Shown here one piece after another: positions 6,552 through 16,671 of a stretch of 51,726 nt of DNA (positions are counted from its first letter, which is position 1; the number at the start of each line of letters is the position of its first letter). Position numbers and translations under genes: made by a program. The stretch spans positions 1-51,726 of the forward strand of contig QCRA01000005.1 in the NCBI GenBank assembly GCA_003212035.1, in the 5' to 3' direction. The DNA is from Prochlorococcus sp. AG-459-D04 (lineage in GTDB: Bacteria > Cyanobacteriota > Cyanobacteriia > PCC-6307 > Cyanobiaceae). The notes beneath the pieces were generated by a model, which was not told the DNA's origin, did no database searches, and saw nothing but the letters and a program-made list of their open reading frames with translations.

Positions 6552-9521
6552 TTAACCTGTATTTCTCATGCCAGCGGCTATCCCATTGATAGTTAAAAGT
6601 GCCCCCCTTAACAGTTCACTTCTACTGTAAGCTCTTCTAGATTCATCTTTATCAATTACAAACTCGCTTATTGGGGGTTGTCTTGTCTGGTCTCTTAGTC
6701 TTCTTAGAAGTGAAACCTGCAAAAATCCCAATGGAATGATAGTTTTATTTCTCAAGCTTACTGATGATTTCAAGTCTCTATCAGATTCAAGAAGCTTATT
6801 TTTACCCGTAATTTCAAGTATTAAAGATTTCGTGAGATTATATTCTTCAGAAATGACTTCAAAAATATTATCAAAAGAATCTTTATTTTTTTTGCTGCCA
6901 AGAGTATCAACATAATATCTAGCGACTTCTAAATCCACCTTAGATAATGTCATTTCTACTTTAGATATAAGCATCCTAAAAAATGGCCATCTTTGATGCA
7001 AGACTCTTAATAATTCGATTTGTTGTGGATGTAAATTTAATTCAGATGATAATGCAGTACCAACTCCAAACCAACTTGGCAAAAGAAATCTACTTTGTGT
7101 CCATCCAAATACCCATGGAATAGCTCGTAAACTTGATAAATCTTTTGCACCTTTTTTTCTTCTAGCAGGCCTACTAGATATCTGTAATTTACTTATTTCT
7201 TCTATTGGAGTGACCTCTTGAAAGAAATTTAACAAATCAGGATTCTCATGCACTAATTTTCGGTAGTGAGACCTTGATGTTTCGGCCAACCTAGACATTA
7301 ATTGATTCCATTCTGGAGTTGCATCAAGTCTGTTATTTACTAAGCTATTTTGAATTACCGCTGTAGTTACAGTCTCAAGATTGTACAAAGCCAGTTCCGG
7401 AAGACTATATTTAGAAGCTAAAACTTCACCTTGTTCTGTAATTTTTATTCGCCCTTTTAAAGTGCCGCTTGGTTGAGCCAATATTGCCTGATAGGCTGGT
7501 CCTCCTCCTCTACCTACAGAACCACCTCTTCCATGAAAAAGTCTTAGCAATATATTATTCCTACTAGAAAGATTTTGAAGAGCTATTTGGGCTCTATGAA
7601 TTTCCCAATTACTAGAAACAAACCCTGAATCTTTATTACTATCAGAATATCCAAGCATTAATTCTTGCAGAGGTTTAAAAGATTCTCCAACTTTTGGCAA
7701 TAATGATCTGTAGAAGTCTAATTTAAACAACTTTTCCATTACTTCTGGTGCTCTTTTAAGATCTTCAACAGTTTCAAAGAGAGGAACAACTAATAATTTT
7801 GATTTTTGCGAATTTCGATCAAGAAGTCCCATTTCTTTTGCCAGTAAGAGAACTTCAAGCAAGTCAGATGCACTATGACTCATTGAAATAACATAAGAAT
7901 GACATATACGACTTCCAAATTCTTGCTGTAGTCTCTTAACCATTTTAAAAACGGAAAAGGTTTCTTCTGTCGTTTTTGTCCAATTAGCTTCAGATGGAAT
8001 TAAAGGCCTTTTAGTATTTAATTCGTCTATGAGCCATTTAATTTTCTCTTCTTCAGACATTTGGTCATATTTAACAGTTAAATCAAGATAATTTGTAAGC
8101 TCTTGTATCGCGTCACTATGCCTTGTACTCTCTTGACGAATATCTAAACTTGCTAAAGAAAATCCAAAAATATGAACCTGAGTAAGTAGTGTGTTTACTG
8201 ACTCGCAAGTTAAATCTGTACTAATCAAGCTATTTTTAATAAGTTCAAGATCATAAGTAAATTCGTTTACTGACTTGTAATATAAGTTTTCAACTTTATC
8301 TAGATTTTTGTTTTCAATTTCTCCCTCTAAATCAAATTTCCACCCACTATCAGCCAATAAGTTATTTCTTTCTTGTGTTAACCGTAATTTTTCTAAAATA
8401 TAACTTAATTTCAATCTGTAAGGTTCTGATCTATACCTTGTAGCCCTAGCTTCATATATTTCTGGGAACTTAACCCTGTCAGTTTCCAGTGACTCCAATA
8501 GAGAAGAACTGACTTGACTCCATTGCATCGAGACACTTAATTGATCTCTAAGATTAGATGTTGCAATAATATATCTTTCCAACATCAACTGCCTTTGATA
8601 GCATGCAGTTCTCCATGTTATCTCAGGAGTGACCGATGGATTACCATCCCTATCGGAGCCTACCCAAGAACCAAAGTTACAAAAAGATTCAGAGGGTAAC
8701 TGAACATCTGGATAATTTTCGGTGAGTGCTTCAGCGATCCTGCCTCTCAATTGAGGCATCGCATTAAATAAAACTTGCTGAAAATAATGCAGAGCATAAT
8801 CTACTTCGTCTAAAACTGATGGTTTAAATTGATGCAATTCATCTGTTCTCCACCAAAGTCTTACTTCCTCTTTTAATTGGGTTTTTAGAGAATTTTTTTC
8901 TTCTTTTGTTAGAAATTGCTCGATCTGTATTTTTTTTAACAAATTTGCTACTCTTGTTTGCTTATGTCTAATCGTATGTCTCACTATCTCAGTTGGATGT
9001 GCCGTGAAAACTAAACGTATATCCATTTCCTGCAATAACTCTTCTAATTTCCCTGGTGGTACATTTAATTTCCTCAACCTATAAAATAATTCTCTAAAAG
9101 TAACTGGAGCATTTTGCCTAGCCAATGCTGGGGCAAAAGGATCAAGATTGTCTGGTGATTTTTGAACATCCTTATTAGTAAAGCTTTGTATATATCTATC
9201 CTCCTCAACTCTTTGTTCCAAAATATTCACAAGTTGAAAATACAATGAAAAAGCCCTTGCTGCTGCAATAGATTCTGCTAAGTCCATAGAATTTACAATA
9301 TCCACAATTTCATTCTTAAAAGTTTTTGAACTTTCACCATCAATTTGTTTTGAATAACTTAATTCTTTAAGCTGTATCAATCTCTCTGCTTGATCATCAG
9401 GGCATTCTTCTCTGAGCACAGATTCCCACAAATCTTCAATTAAAAGACGATTTTTATCAAGCGGATCATTATTACTTATCAGATCCACGTTATTATTTTT
9501 TATCTGTTGAAAAGATTCCAT
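6552..9521 (-). CDS. ppc: Phosphoenolpyruvate carboxylase
   Basis: This 989-residue enzyme is of normal cyanobacterial length. Catalytic signatures are present in order: [16 protein letters not shown] with the essential His, [25 protein letters not shown], the glycine-rich [14 protein letters not shown] loop, and the C-terminal RNTG. It fixes bicarbonate onto phosphoenolpyruvate to give oxaloacetate, refilling the incomplete TCA pathway and feeding amino-acid synthesis; icd further along serves the same 2-oxoglutarate-forming branch. It is cytosolic. A 53-base gap separates it from upstream gshA on the same strand. Confidence 0.98.
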   Translation of the reverse strand: MESFQQIKNNNVDLISNNDPLDKNRLLIEDLWESVLREECPDDQAERLIQLKELSYSKQIDGESSKTFKNEIVDIVNSMDLAESIAAARAFSLYFQLVNILEQRVEEDRYIQSFTNKDVQKSPDNLDPFAPALARQNAPVTFRELFYRLRKLNVPPGKLEELLQEMDIRLVFTAHPTEIVRHTIRHKQTRVANLLKKIQIEQFLTKEEKNSLKTQLKEEVRLWWRTDELHQFKPSVLDEVDYALHYFQQVLFNAMPQLRGRIAEALTENYPDVQLPSESFCNFGSWVGSDRDGNPSVTPEITWRTACYQRQLMLERYIIATSNLRDQLSVSMQWSQVSSSLLESLETDRVKFPEIYEARATRYRSEPYRLKLSYILEKLRLTQERNNLLADSGWKFDLEGEIENKNLDKVENLYYKSVNEFTYDLELIKNSLISTDLTCESVNTLLTQVHIFGFSLASLDIRQESTRHSDAIQELTNYLDLTVKYDQMSEEEKIKWLIDELNTKRPLIPSEANWTKTTEETFSVFKMVKRLQQEFGSRICHSYVISMSHSASDLLEVLLLAKEMGLLDRNSQKSKLLVVPLFETVEDLKRAPEVMEKLFKLDFYRSLLPKVGESFKPLQELMLGYSDSNKDSGFVSSNWEIHRAQIALQNLSSRNNILLRLFHGRGGSVGRGGGPAYQAILAQPSGTLKGRIKITEQGEVLASKYSLPELALYNLETVTTAVIQNSLVNNRLDATPEWNQLMSRLAETSRSHYRKLVHENPDLLNFFQEVTPIEEISKLQISSRPARRKKGAKDLSSLRAIPWVFGWTQSRFLLPSWFGVGTALSSELNLHPQQIELLRVLHQRWPFFRMLISKVEMTLSKVDLEVARYYVDTLGSKKNKDSFDNIFEVISEEYNLTKSLILEITGKNKLLESDRDLKSSVSLRNKTIIPLGFLQVSLLRRLRDQTRQPPISEFVIDKDESRRAYSRSELLRGALLTINGIAAGMRNTG

Positions 9522-9574
9522 ATAGTTATTATGTCATAAGTGAAAATGTTCAGATCAAATATTTATTTAAATAA

Positions 9575-10693
9575 TCAAACATTCTCGCTTTCACTTCTAA
9601 TCATATCTTCGATAGAAATTTTCATTATTTTCTCTATTGAAAGACCTTTTTCATATTGATTTATCCATTTCATAGATTGATTACCTTCTTCAAGGACTTT
9701 ATGGATTGGATTCAAAAGATGTTTCATACCAAAATTTTCTGCAGTAGATGACAAATCTGATAATAAATTTTGAATCCACTCTTTACAAATAACTTTTTTG
9801 CCATCTTGCCAGTGAATTAACTCTGAATTCAGACTATCTTTGGCAGCATTTATTTCATTTTGATCACATATTTCTGATAATTCTTCCATAGAAAAAACAC
9901 TGGCATTCAAAGGATCTAAGGTATCTATATTTTCGAAAAGATTTAAAATTCTTAGTTCTATCATGGCCGTTATCCCTAAAAGCAGATTAATATCGTGCAC
10001 AAAATCACAAATTCTTAGTTCTAAACGATCAAGAATTAAAGGTCTTTGGGGACCATTTGGGCGGATTGAAGACCAAAAATGCCTAATATTTTGCATGTTT
10101 TTATTAGATATATTTTCCTCTATCCAATCGATATAAGAATTATGATTTACAAAAAAAGGTACCTTTAATGGTGTTTTGGGAAACTGGATCCATCTCTGAG
10201 AATGATTATCCGTAATTTTATTATTTAAAAAAGGTGAACTTGCACTTAGGGATAGATATAGAGCAGCCTCAGATCTTGTAAGTCTAATAGCTGAAAAAAG
10301 TCTATCTAAATCATCTATTCCTATGTTTATATGGACACTTGAAGTTGCAATAGATGTTCCATAATTATCTTGAATAAATTGATGATAAATATTGTCAATA
10401 TCAGATCTTTGAAATTGAATATCGTGTTTAAAGCAAAGAGTGGAAGAAGGAATGATTGTTAACCTTTTTTTGTTTAGCCATTGTCTTAACTTTTTTCTTG
10501 GAGTTATTAATTTCTCATATAAAAAATTGTAATCTTTTTCAGGTGTTGTTATGTATTCAACGTTTCTGTTATCTGGCTCTTTTACAAAATCAGGAAATTT
10601 TTTTTCAATTTCAGCCGAAACACCAATATGAGAATTTAAAGTACCTGTGAAAAGTTCAACCTCAAAACCCTTATAAAGATTATTTTGACTCAT
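9575..10693 (-). CDS. gshA: Glutamate-cysteine ligase, cyanobacterial type
   Basis: This 372-residue protein resembles the cyanobacterial branch of glutamate-cysteine ligases (first step of glutathione synthesis: ATP-dependent joining of Glu and Cys). Supporting segments are GFEVELFTGT at the N-terminus, ATSSVHINIGIDD in the middle and the DRLELRICDFVHD segment that belongs to the active site of this branch. It starts at an ATG directly after the trpE stop (0 bases between), so trpE and gshA are probably translated from one mRNA. The glutathione synthetase gene is not in the window. Confidence 0.88.
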   Translation of the reverse strand: MSQNNLYKGFEVELFTGTLNSHIGVSAEIEKKFPDFVKEPDNRNVEYITTPEKDYNFLYEKLITPRKKLRQWLNKKRLTIIPSSTLCFKHDIQFQRSDIDNIYHQFIQDNYGTSIATSSVHINIGIDDLDRLFSAIRLTRSEAALYLSLSASSPFLNNKITDNHSQRWIQFPKTPLKVPFFVNHNSYIDWIEENISNKNMQNIRHFWSSIRPNGPQRPLILDRLELRICDFVHDINLLLGITAMIELRILNLFENIDTLDPLNASVFSMEELSEICDQNEINAAKDSLNSELIHWQDGKKVICKEWIQNLLSDLSSTAENFGMKHLLNPIHKVLEEGNQSMKWINQYEKGLSIEKIMKISIEDMIRSESENV

Positions 10694-12214
10694 TTATTTA
10701 TCCAAACAGGCTAATGCTTTTAGTATCCCCTTTGCTTTATTTATCGTCTCTTGATATTCATTTTCAGGAAAAGAATCAGCAACTATTCCAGCTCCTGCTT
10801 GCACTGAAACATCATATTTTCCATCTTTTGAGGGTTTAACTATCATAGTTCTTATCGTAATTGCTGTATTTAATGCACCATTAATATCAATAGATCCGTA
10901 AACACCTGCATAAGGTCCTCTAGCATCTTTTTCAAAGTGCTTAATCAATTGCATAGCTCTTATTTTTGGAGCCCCAGTTACTGTCCCAGCGGGAAAAGAT
11001 GCTTTCAACAAATCCCATACATCAGCATTGTTTTTTAAGATTCCTTCAACTTCACTAACTATATGCATAACATGTGAATATTTCTCAATAACCATTAAAT
11101 CCTTGACCTTCACAGTACCAATTTCACAAACTCTTCCAAGATCATTTCTCCCAAGATCAATTAGCATTACATGCTCAGCTATCTCTTTTGGATCTTTTAA
11201 TAAATCCTTTTCTAATTCCAAGTCTTGTTGATTATCAATACCTCTTGGTCTTGTGCCAGCTATTGGTCTTAAGCTTGCAACAATCTGACTATTTTTATTT
11301 TTTTCAGCTTTAACCATTACTTCAGGACTTGAACCAATTAGATACCATGAGCCAAAATCAAAAAATGACATATATGGAGATGGATTAACCATTCTCAAAC
11401 TTCTGTATAAATTAAAGGGATTATTATTGACTTGGGTTTGGAATTTCTGACTTATAACTATTTGGAAGATATCACCCTTTTTTATATATTCTTTTGCGGA
11501 GAGAACTGCATCCTCAAAATCTTTTTTCTTCCAATTACTTTCTAGGTTTAAATTCAAATTCTCATTTTCGTTCCAATCTAAAAATTCATTCTCTTTTAGA
11601 GGAACTCTCATTAAATTTCTAGTTTTCTGAATTTTTGATATTGAGTTTAGATATAACTCTTCAATCGAGGACTCTTTTGAAGAAGTAATATCTGCATAAA
11701 CCACTGCAGTAATACATCTTTTTATTTGATCAAAAACAACTAATTGATCAAAAAACATCCAGGAACCATAAGGGATATTGTTTTCTGTTATTTGATTTAT
11801 TGGAACGCTTGGTTCTATTCGATTTATTAATTCATAACCCCAAGAGCCATATAACTGTCCAATTGATGGTAAATCACCTAGCATGGTTGACTTATATTCT
11901 TTTGTCCAACTTTTTAAAATATCAAAAGGATCACCTTTATGTGTCTCAGTTTCGCCATTATTCCATGTTTTAATTATTTCTTCTCCATAACAAACGGCTT
12001 CCCAAAGAGGTTTAGTTGCAACAATGCTCCACCTACCCAAACTTTCACCACCTTCAACAGATTCAAGAAAAACACCATGAGAATCTTTTGAGGATAATTT
12101 TAGCCAAGTCGATAATGGAGTCTCTAAATCTGCTGGCCAAGTTTGAGTGATAGGTATAAAATTTTTACCTTCTTTGTAAGCCTTTAAAAAACTATCTTTC
12201 TTTGAGCTGATCAT
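10694..12214 (-). CDS. trpE: Anthranilate synthase component I
   Basis: This 506-residue chorismate-using enzyme converts chorismate plus ammonia to anthranilate, the first committed step of tryptophan synthesis. The C-terminal chorismate-binding domain shows GDIFQIVISQ, PSPYMSFFDFG, the catalytic IAGTRPRG, ELEKDLLKDPKEIAEHVMLIDLGRND (ELEKDLLKDP then KEIAEHVMLIDLGRND), and FPAGTVTGAPKIRA. The partner glutaminase TrpG is not adjacent, as is common in cyanobacteria. Isochorismate synthase is a related family, but the DLGRND and PAGTVTGAPK context supports TrpE. It lies between psaD (59 bases upstream) and gshA. Confidence 0.95.
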   Translation of the reverse strand: MISSKKDSFLKAYKEGKNFIPITQTWPADLETPLSTWLKLSSKDSHGVFLESVEGGESLGRWSIVATKPLWEAVCYGEEIIKTWNNGETETHKGDPFDILKSWTKEYKSTMLGDLPSIGQLYGSWGYELINRIEPSVPINQITENNIPYGSWMFFDQLVVFDQIKRCITAVVYADITSSKESSIEELYLNSISKIQKTRNLMRVPLKENEFLDWNENENLNLNLESNWKKKDFEDAVLSAKEYIKKGDIFQIVISQKFQTQVNNNPFNLYRSLRMVNPSPYMSFFDFGSWYLIGSSPEVMVKAEKNKNSQIVASLRPIAGTRPRGIDNQQDLELEKDLLKDPKEIAEHVMLIDLGRNDLGRVCEIGTVKVKDLMVIEKYSHVMHIVSEVEGILKNNADVWDLLKASFPAGTVTGAPKIRAMQLIKHFEKDARGPYAGVYGSIDINGALNTAITIRTMIVKPSKDGKYDVSVQAGAGIVADSFPENEYQETINKAKGILKALACLDK

Positions 12215-12273
12215 ATTAATAATGTCAACCCAAATTATAATTATTTTCTTCGTTTATATCAACTTTAAGGAAG

Positions 12274-12696
12274 TTAATCAAAAGTATTCTTAGATGTAAA
12301 TTTCAATCCAGCTGGATTTGGATTCTCACCTATTCTTCTAGGATTGTGACCTACTTTCTCTCTGCCTTCGTTTACTTTTTCCGAGAAAACACCATCTTTT
12401 GGGTGTAAAAATTCAATATCCCCACCTGGGAAAATTCGATAAATTTTAAAATCTTCAATTCTTGGTTTGAAGGCTCTTAATTGTGTCCCTAACGCAAGGC
12501 ATTGTTCTTTTCTTGCAAAGTACATTAAATTATCACCTTCATGCATAATAGCCGCTCCACCAGTGGGCAATTCAAATGCTTGTTCCTTTGAACTTTTCCA
12601 TACAATTGCATATTTTTCTTCGGTTTCTGCTGAGTTTAATAAACCCCCAGTACTTCCTATATGCTTTGGAAATTGACCAACTAAAGTTTCAGTCAT
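12274..12696 (-). CDS. psaD: Photosystem I reaction centre subunit II
   Basis: This 140-residue PsaD is the stromal extrinsic subunit that docks ferredoxin and helps hold PsaC on photosystem I. Recognisable segments are [20 protein letters not shown] (about 27-46), [40 protein letters not shown], and a C-terminal [20 protein letters not shown]. It is expected to be highly expressed. The upstream 111-base gap before the kinase gene is AT-rich and would hold its promoter. The other acceptor-side partner psaC is at 41.4 kb. Confidence 0.98.
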   Translation of the reverse strand: MTETLVGQFPKHIGSTGGLLNSAETEEKYAIVWKSSKEQAFELPTGGAAIMHEGDNLMYFARKEQCLALGTQLRAFKPRIEDFKIYRIFPGGDIEFLHPKDGVFSEKVNEGREKVGHNPRRIGENPNPAGLKFTSKNTFD

Positions 12697-12807
12697 CCTA
12701 AATTTTGAGTTATTTCTAATAAGAAATTAGCATTCATATTTTGCAAAATTCAAAATTAATAAGAAATTTTCTACATTATTTAATATATGTACAACTTAAT
12801 TCTCATT

Positions 12808-14172
12808 TCATTTTGAATCTGAAATCGGAAAAAATACTGTCAAACCAGTATCTCGTCTTTGTGTGACATGCCCTCCTAAACTAGCTAACAACTTTTGAGT
12901 GGCATTCTGACTCAGTTGTAAACTTCCAGTTTGAGGGTTCCAATTTAAAACAGGACCAATATCAGAACCGTTATCTTTTTTTTGAATTTCTTTTTGATTG
13001 TTATCTAATTTTTGTACTTTTAGTTGAAGTTTGAGTTTTTGACCGGCTGGTCTTAATTCTAAAATCAATGTACTACCCTCTTTTAATCCTCTAGTATTTT
13101 TGTCAATTAATCCTCTTAACATTAATTCTAATTTTTCAGAATCACTTAAAATTTGTGGAAGTTGTTTTGGGATATCTATCTTTAAAGAAATACCGCGACG
13201 ATTTAATTGTTTATTCCACAAAGGAGCAAGCTTTTTAAAAATTTCGGCTAAATTAATTTTTGCCAAGTTATTCAATGATGGTTGTTCATTACTTACTAAT
13301 TCTGCTGCATTAAAGATTAAACCAAACCTATCAATTTGTTCATTACATTCATTATCTATTTGAATTAAACGATTTCTCATTGATTCATCCATTTTATATT
13401 TTTTTAAAGTAGAACTTATGAGAGTTCTTATTGTTGCCAGAGGAGTTCTTACTTCATGAGAAATTGCTCGTAATAATTTTGCTTCAGTTATTTGCACATT
13501 TTTTTCATCATTAATTACGGAATTCTGTATATTATGATTTTGCGCGATATTTGCTAATTTTGCCGACAATATTGGCCAAAATGATTTTTCAAATTGATTG
13601 TTAATATTAAGGTTACCTAAATTATTGATTGCATTACGAAATTTTACACCCTCATCATAATTTTCTTGATTTAATTTTGCATGCATTAATTCAATTGAAA
13701 GTTTTAGGCTTTCTTCATCACACTTCACTAGTAGAATTTTCTTATCTTTTTCTCCTACAATTGATAATACGCATTGAAAATTTGGAGTTATTATCATCAA
13801 AAAAGGTTCATAACCATCTTCTTGACAAAGATTTAAGACTTTATAATTACTAACTAAATCAAAATCTTTTTTTATTTTTTCTGAATTATTGACTGGTAAA
13901 AAACCTGCATTCTCATTTTGAAAATATGGAAACCCCTCAGGAGACCAAAGCCATCCATCAAATTGATTTAAAAATTTTTTATCATTAAAAGTTGGCAAAG
14001 GCGAGGCAACCCAAATACCCCCTTTTTTATAATTCTGAGAAAGGAAATTTTTTTGAATAACTTCTAAAGAAGCCCACCACATTCTTCTGGATGTATCATC
14101 ATCCACATATATCGTTTCAACTCCTTTAATCAAAAGGTCTTGAATTTTTTTTATAGTTATTTGTGCTTTCAT
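12808..14172 (-). CDS. Histidine-kinase-like protein with a degenerate ATP-binding domain
   Basis: This protein has 454 residues from the ATG at 14172. A unique N-terminal region of about 220 residues precedes a clear HisKA motif, LLRAISHEVRTPLATIRTL, with phospho-acceptor His near 239. The following catalytic domain is eroded: the N-box reads LRGLIDKNTRGL rather than NLIDNA-like, no DxGxG loop is seen, and the G2 region reads SLQLSQNATQKLLASLGGHV. No transmembrane segment is seen, so it is probably cytosolic. It overlaps the rodA stop by one base (TGATG), which implies translational coupling with the cell-elongation gene. The cognate regulator is not in the window. Confidence 0.75.
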   Translation of the reverse strand: MKAQITIKKIQDLLIKGVETIYVDDDTSRRMWWASLEVIQKNFLSQNYKKGGIWVASPLPTFNDKKFLNQFDGWLWSPEGFPYFQNENAGFLPVNNSEKIKKDFDLVSNYKVLNLCQEDGYEPFLMIITPNFQCVLSIVGEKDKKILLVKCDEESLKLSIELMHAKLNQENYDEGVKFRNAINNLGNLNINNQFEKSFWPILSAKLANIAQNHNIQNSVINDEKNVQITEAKLLRAISHEVRTPLATIRTLISSTLKKYKMDESMRNRLIQIDNECNEQIDRFGLIFNAAELVSNEQPSLNNLAKINLAEIFKKLAPLWNKQLNRRGISLKIDIPKQLPQILSDSEKLELMLRGLIDKNTRGLKEGSTLILELRPAGQKLKLQLKVQKLDNNQKEIQKKDNGSDIGPVLNWNPQTGSLQLSQNATQKLLASLGGHVTQRRDTGLTVFFPISDSK

Positions 14173-15440
14173 CAACTTCTTAGTGATCTAGAACGTTTCA
14201 ATATAGATAAAACAAATCCTATAGATATAAAATTAGTCACCAACGAAGTTCGACCATAGCTCATAAAGGGAAGGGGAATCCCAGTAACTGGTCCTAATCC
14301 AATAGTCATAAATAAGTTAATAATTATTTGAAATAAAAAAGTTGAGACTATACCAATAACAATTAGAGATTCAAAGTTAGTCCTAGCAATTGTTGCAGTA
14401 TTAATAAGTTTTTTTATCAAAAAAAAGAACAAAACTAAAACTATCATGCACCCCATAAAACCCAACTCTTCGCCTAAAGCACTGAATATAAAATCAGTAT
14501 GTTGTTCCGGTATAAATTGCAAATTAGTCAATTTACCTTGTAGTAAACCAGCCCCAAATAATCCTCCAGAACCAATTGCAATTTGACTCTGTATCAAATG
14601 ATATCCTCCACCTAATGGATCTCTATTTGGATCTAAAAATAAAACTAATCTATCTTTTTGATATTCTTTTAAACCATATTGCCACAAAATTGGTGTCAAT
14701 TTTGCTACTAATAAATGGAACGAAATAGCGAGAGCAGAAAAAATAATTTTCTTTTTCGAAGATCTATAAGCAAGATATCCTATAACTGGAATCCAGAAAA
14801 TAAGAAGAATTGGTAAGGTTAGATATAATGTAGAAGTGACGATACAAAACACTAATATCAAAATCCACTCTATGGGCATTTGCGACCAATAGAGCATTAC
14901 ACATGTCATAACAAGCAAAACTAAAGAGGTCCCTAAGTCCGGTTGAAAGAAAATTAATAACCATGGAATAAATACTATTAATAAAGGCGATACTAAATCT
15001 CTTATGGTTAAAATTATTTTTTTCTCGAGTACTAAAGCAAGAGTTAATACAGTGCTAAGTTTAGCTACTTCTGAAGGCTGAAAAGAAAATATGCCAAAGT
15101 TTAGCCATCTTTGCGCTCCAGAAACTGAAATCCCAAAAAAATAAATTAATAATAATGATATTAAAGTACACAAATAAAATGGAACCAAATACTTTCTAAT
15201 TTTCTCTAAAGGTATATAAGAAATAAAAAATGCTAAAAAATAACCTAAAAAACCAGTAAAGATATGACTTAAATAGTTCGATACTAAAAAATCCCCCTGA
15301 ATACTTTTTATTAATAAACCCGAAATTATAACTAAAAGCAGGGGAATTATAAGTATTGGAGAAAATAAAAAACCTCTTTTAAAGTTGTCTTTTTTTTGTA
15401 AAAATCCTCTCTTATTGAATAAAGAAATTCTCCTAAACAT
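14172..15440 (-). CDS. rodA: RodA-type peptidoglycan glycosyltransferase (SEDS family)
   Basis: This 422-residue polytopic membrane protein with about 10 hydrophobic segments belongs to the FtsW/RodA/SpoVE family. The conserved GAQRWLNFGIFSFQPSEVAKL, split here as GAQRWLNFG and IFSFQPSEVAKL, is followed by FFQPDLGTSLV, DPNRDPLGGGYHLIQSQIAIGSGG (DPNRDPLGGGYH then LIQSQIAIGSGG), PEQHTDFIFSALGEELGF and GIPLPFMSYGRTSL. The family polymerises lipid II glycan strands during cell elongation. ATG at 15440 is preferred over the TTG one codon upstream; it lies 3 bases after the mrp stop. Order mrp-rodA-kinase suggests one transcript. Confidence 0.93.
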   Translation of the reverse strand: MFRRISLFNKRGFLQKKDNFKRGFLFSPILIIPLLLVIISGLLIKSIQGDFLVSNYLSHIFTGFLGYFLAFFISYIPLEKIRKYLVPFYLCTLISLLLIYFFGISVSGAQRWLNFGIFSFQPSEVAKLSTVLTLALVLEKKIILTIRDLVSPLLIVFIPWLLIFFQPDLGTSLVLLVMTCVMLYWSQMPIEWILILVFCIVTSTLYLTLPILLIFWIPVIGYLAYRSSKKKIIFSALAISFHLLVAKLTPILWQYGLKEYQKDRLVLFLDPNRDPLGGGYHLIQSQIAIGSGGLFGAGLLQGKLTNLQFIPEQHTDFIFSALGEELGFMGCMIVLVLFFFLIKKLINTATIARTNFESLIVIGIVSTFLFQIIINLFMTIGLGPVTGIPLPFMSYGRTSLVTNFISIGFVLSILKRSRSLRS

Positions 15441-15443
15441 CAA

Positions 15444-16514
15444 TTAACTTTTAACAAACTGATTCTTAATTAATTTAGCTAAATTACCAAATACAACAGA
15501 ACTTTCTTTATTGGGCTGGCTTATTGAGATTGGTACACCTTTATTACTCTCATCAACGAGAGGGATTTCAATAGGAATTTTGGCTAATAGTGGTAAATCA
15601 TTTTCTTTAGCTAATGTTTGTCCACCACCTTTACCAAAAATTTCGTATTTTTTACTTGGCATATCCGGCGGTATAAATACTGACATGTTTTCTACAATTC
15701 CCAGTAAAGGAACTCCTAGTTGTTTAAACATTGCTAATCCCCTTCTTGCATCTTGCAAAGATACTTGTTGAGGAGTAGTGACAACAATAGCTCCAGAGAT
15801 GGGCACAGATTGAGAAAGGGATATTTGAGCGTCTCCTGTTCCTGGAGGCAAGTCAATAACCAAAAAATCAAGATTATTCCATTCAACTTGGTACAAAAAT
15901 TGTCGAATAATACTATTAAGCATTGGTCCTCTCCATATAACTGGCTGACCTTCCTCTATGAGGAAACCCATTGATACCAAAGAAATTCCATATTTATTTA
16001 TTGGTATTAACCTTTGATCACTGCCACTACCTTCTGTAACCTTTGGATTCTGTTCAGCAACTCCCATCATTGAGGGAGTATTAGGTCCATATATATCAGC
16101 ATCCAGCAAACCAGTTTTTAAACCTAATTTAGCAAGAGAACAAGCGAGATTAACCGCAATGGTACTTTTTCCAACTCCACCTTTACCACTGCTAACAGCT
16201 ATGATATGTCTGATTCCATCAATCTTTTGCAACTCAGGCGGATTACTTTGATTTTGAGATTCTGTTTTAGAAGGATTGTTATCTATCTCTATTTGAACAT
16301 CATCAATATCTTCAAAATCCAGCAGTACTTTTCTAACCTCTTGCACAATTTTATCTCTCTGAGAATTTGCAAATGATGGTAATGATAATGTTACGATTAC
16401 TCTCGGTATAGTTACTCTTACGTTTTTAATCCAACCTAATTCAATTACATTTTTCTTTGATCCAGCATCTAGAACTTTTTGTAAGGCAAAATTCGCATCT
16501 TCTATTGTGGTCAT
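15444..16514 (-). CDS. mrp: Mrp/ApbC-family P-loop ATPase
   Basis: This 356-residue protein has an N-terminal MIP18/DUF59 domain (about 5-85) and a ParA/MinD-like ATPase with deviant Walker A SSGKGGVGKST near 109-119, DADIYGPNTPSMMG, and IDLPPGTGDAQISL. The family is linked to iron-sulfur cluster assembly and transfer. The CxxC that binds the cluster in ApbC is replaced here: the segment after VENMS reads VFIPPDMPSKKYEIFGKGGG, and I see only one cysteine in the protein. Loss of this motif is shared by cyanobacterial Mrp as I know it, so the chemistry may differ. The 157-base gap upstream separates it from divergent hemF. Confidence 0.9.
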   Translation of the reverse strand: MTTIEDANFALQKVLDAGSKKNVIELGWIKNVRVTIPRVIVTLSLPSFANSQRDKIVQEVRKVLLDFEDIDDVQIEIDNNPSKTESQNQSNPPELQKIDGIRHIIAVSSGKGGVGKSTIAVNLACSLAKLGLKTGLLDADIYGPNTPSMMGVAEQNPKVTEGSGSDQRLIPINKYGISLVSMGFLIEEGQPVIWRGPMLNSIIRQFLYQVEWNNLDFLVIDLPPGTGDAQISLSQSVPISGAIVVTTPQQVSLQDARRGLAMFKQLGVPLLGIVENMSVFIPPDMPSKKYEIFGKGGGQTLAKENDLPLLAKIPIEIPLVDESNKGVPISISQPNKESSVVFGNLAKLIKNQFVKS

Positions 16515-16671
16515 TAAATTTTTAAATATTTTGACAAGGTAGTCGACCGTTTAAAAGATTAAGAACTATGTCGAACTATCAAATAATAGGCAATAAGGAT
16601 CCCCTAAGAGAAATTATAAAGGGAAACTTATAATTAACCAAAAAATTTTTTATTCAAGAATTATTAAATAC

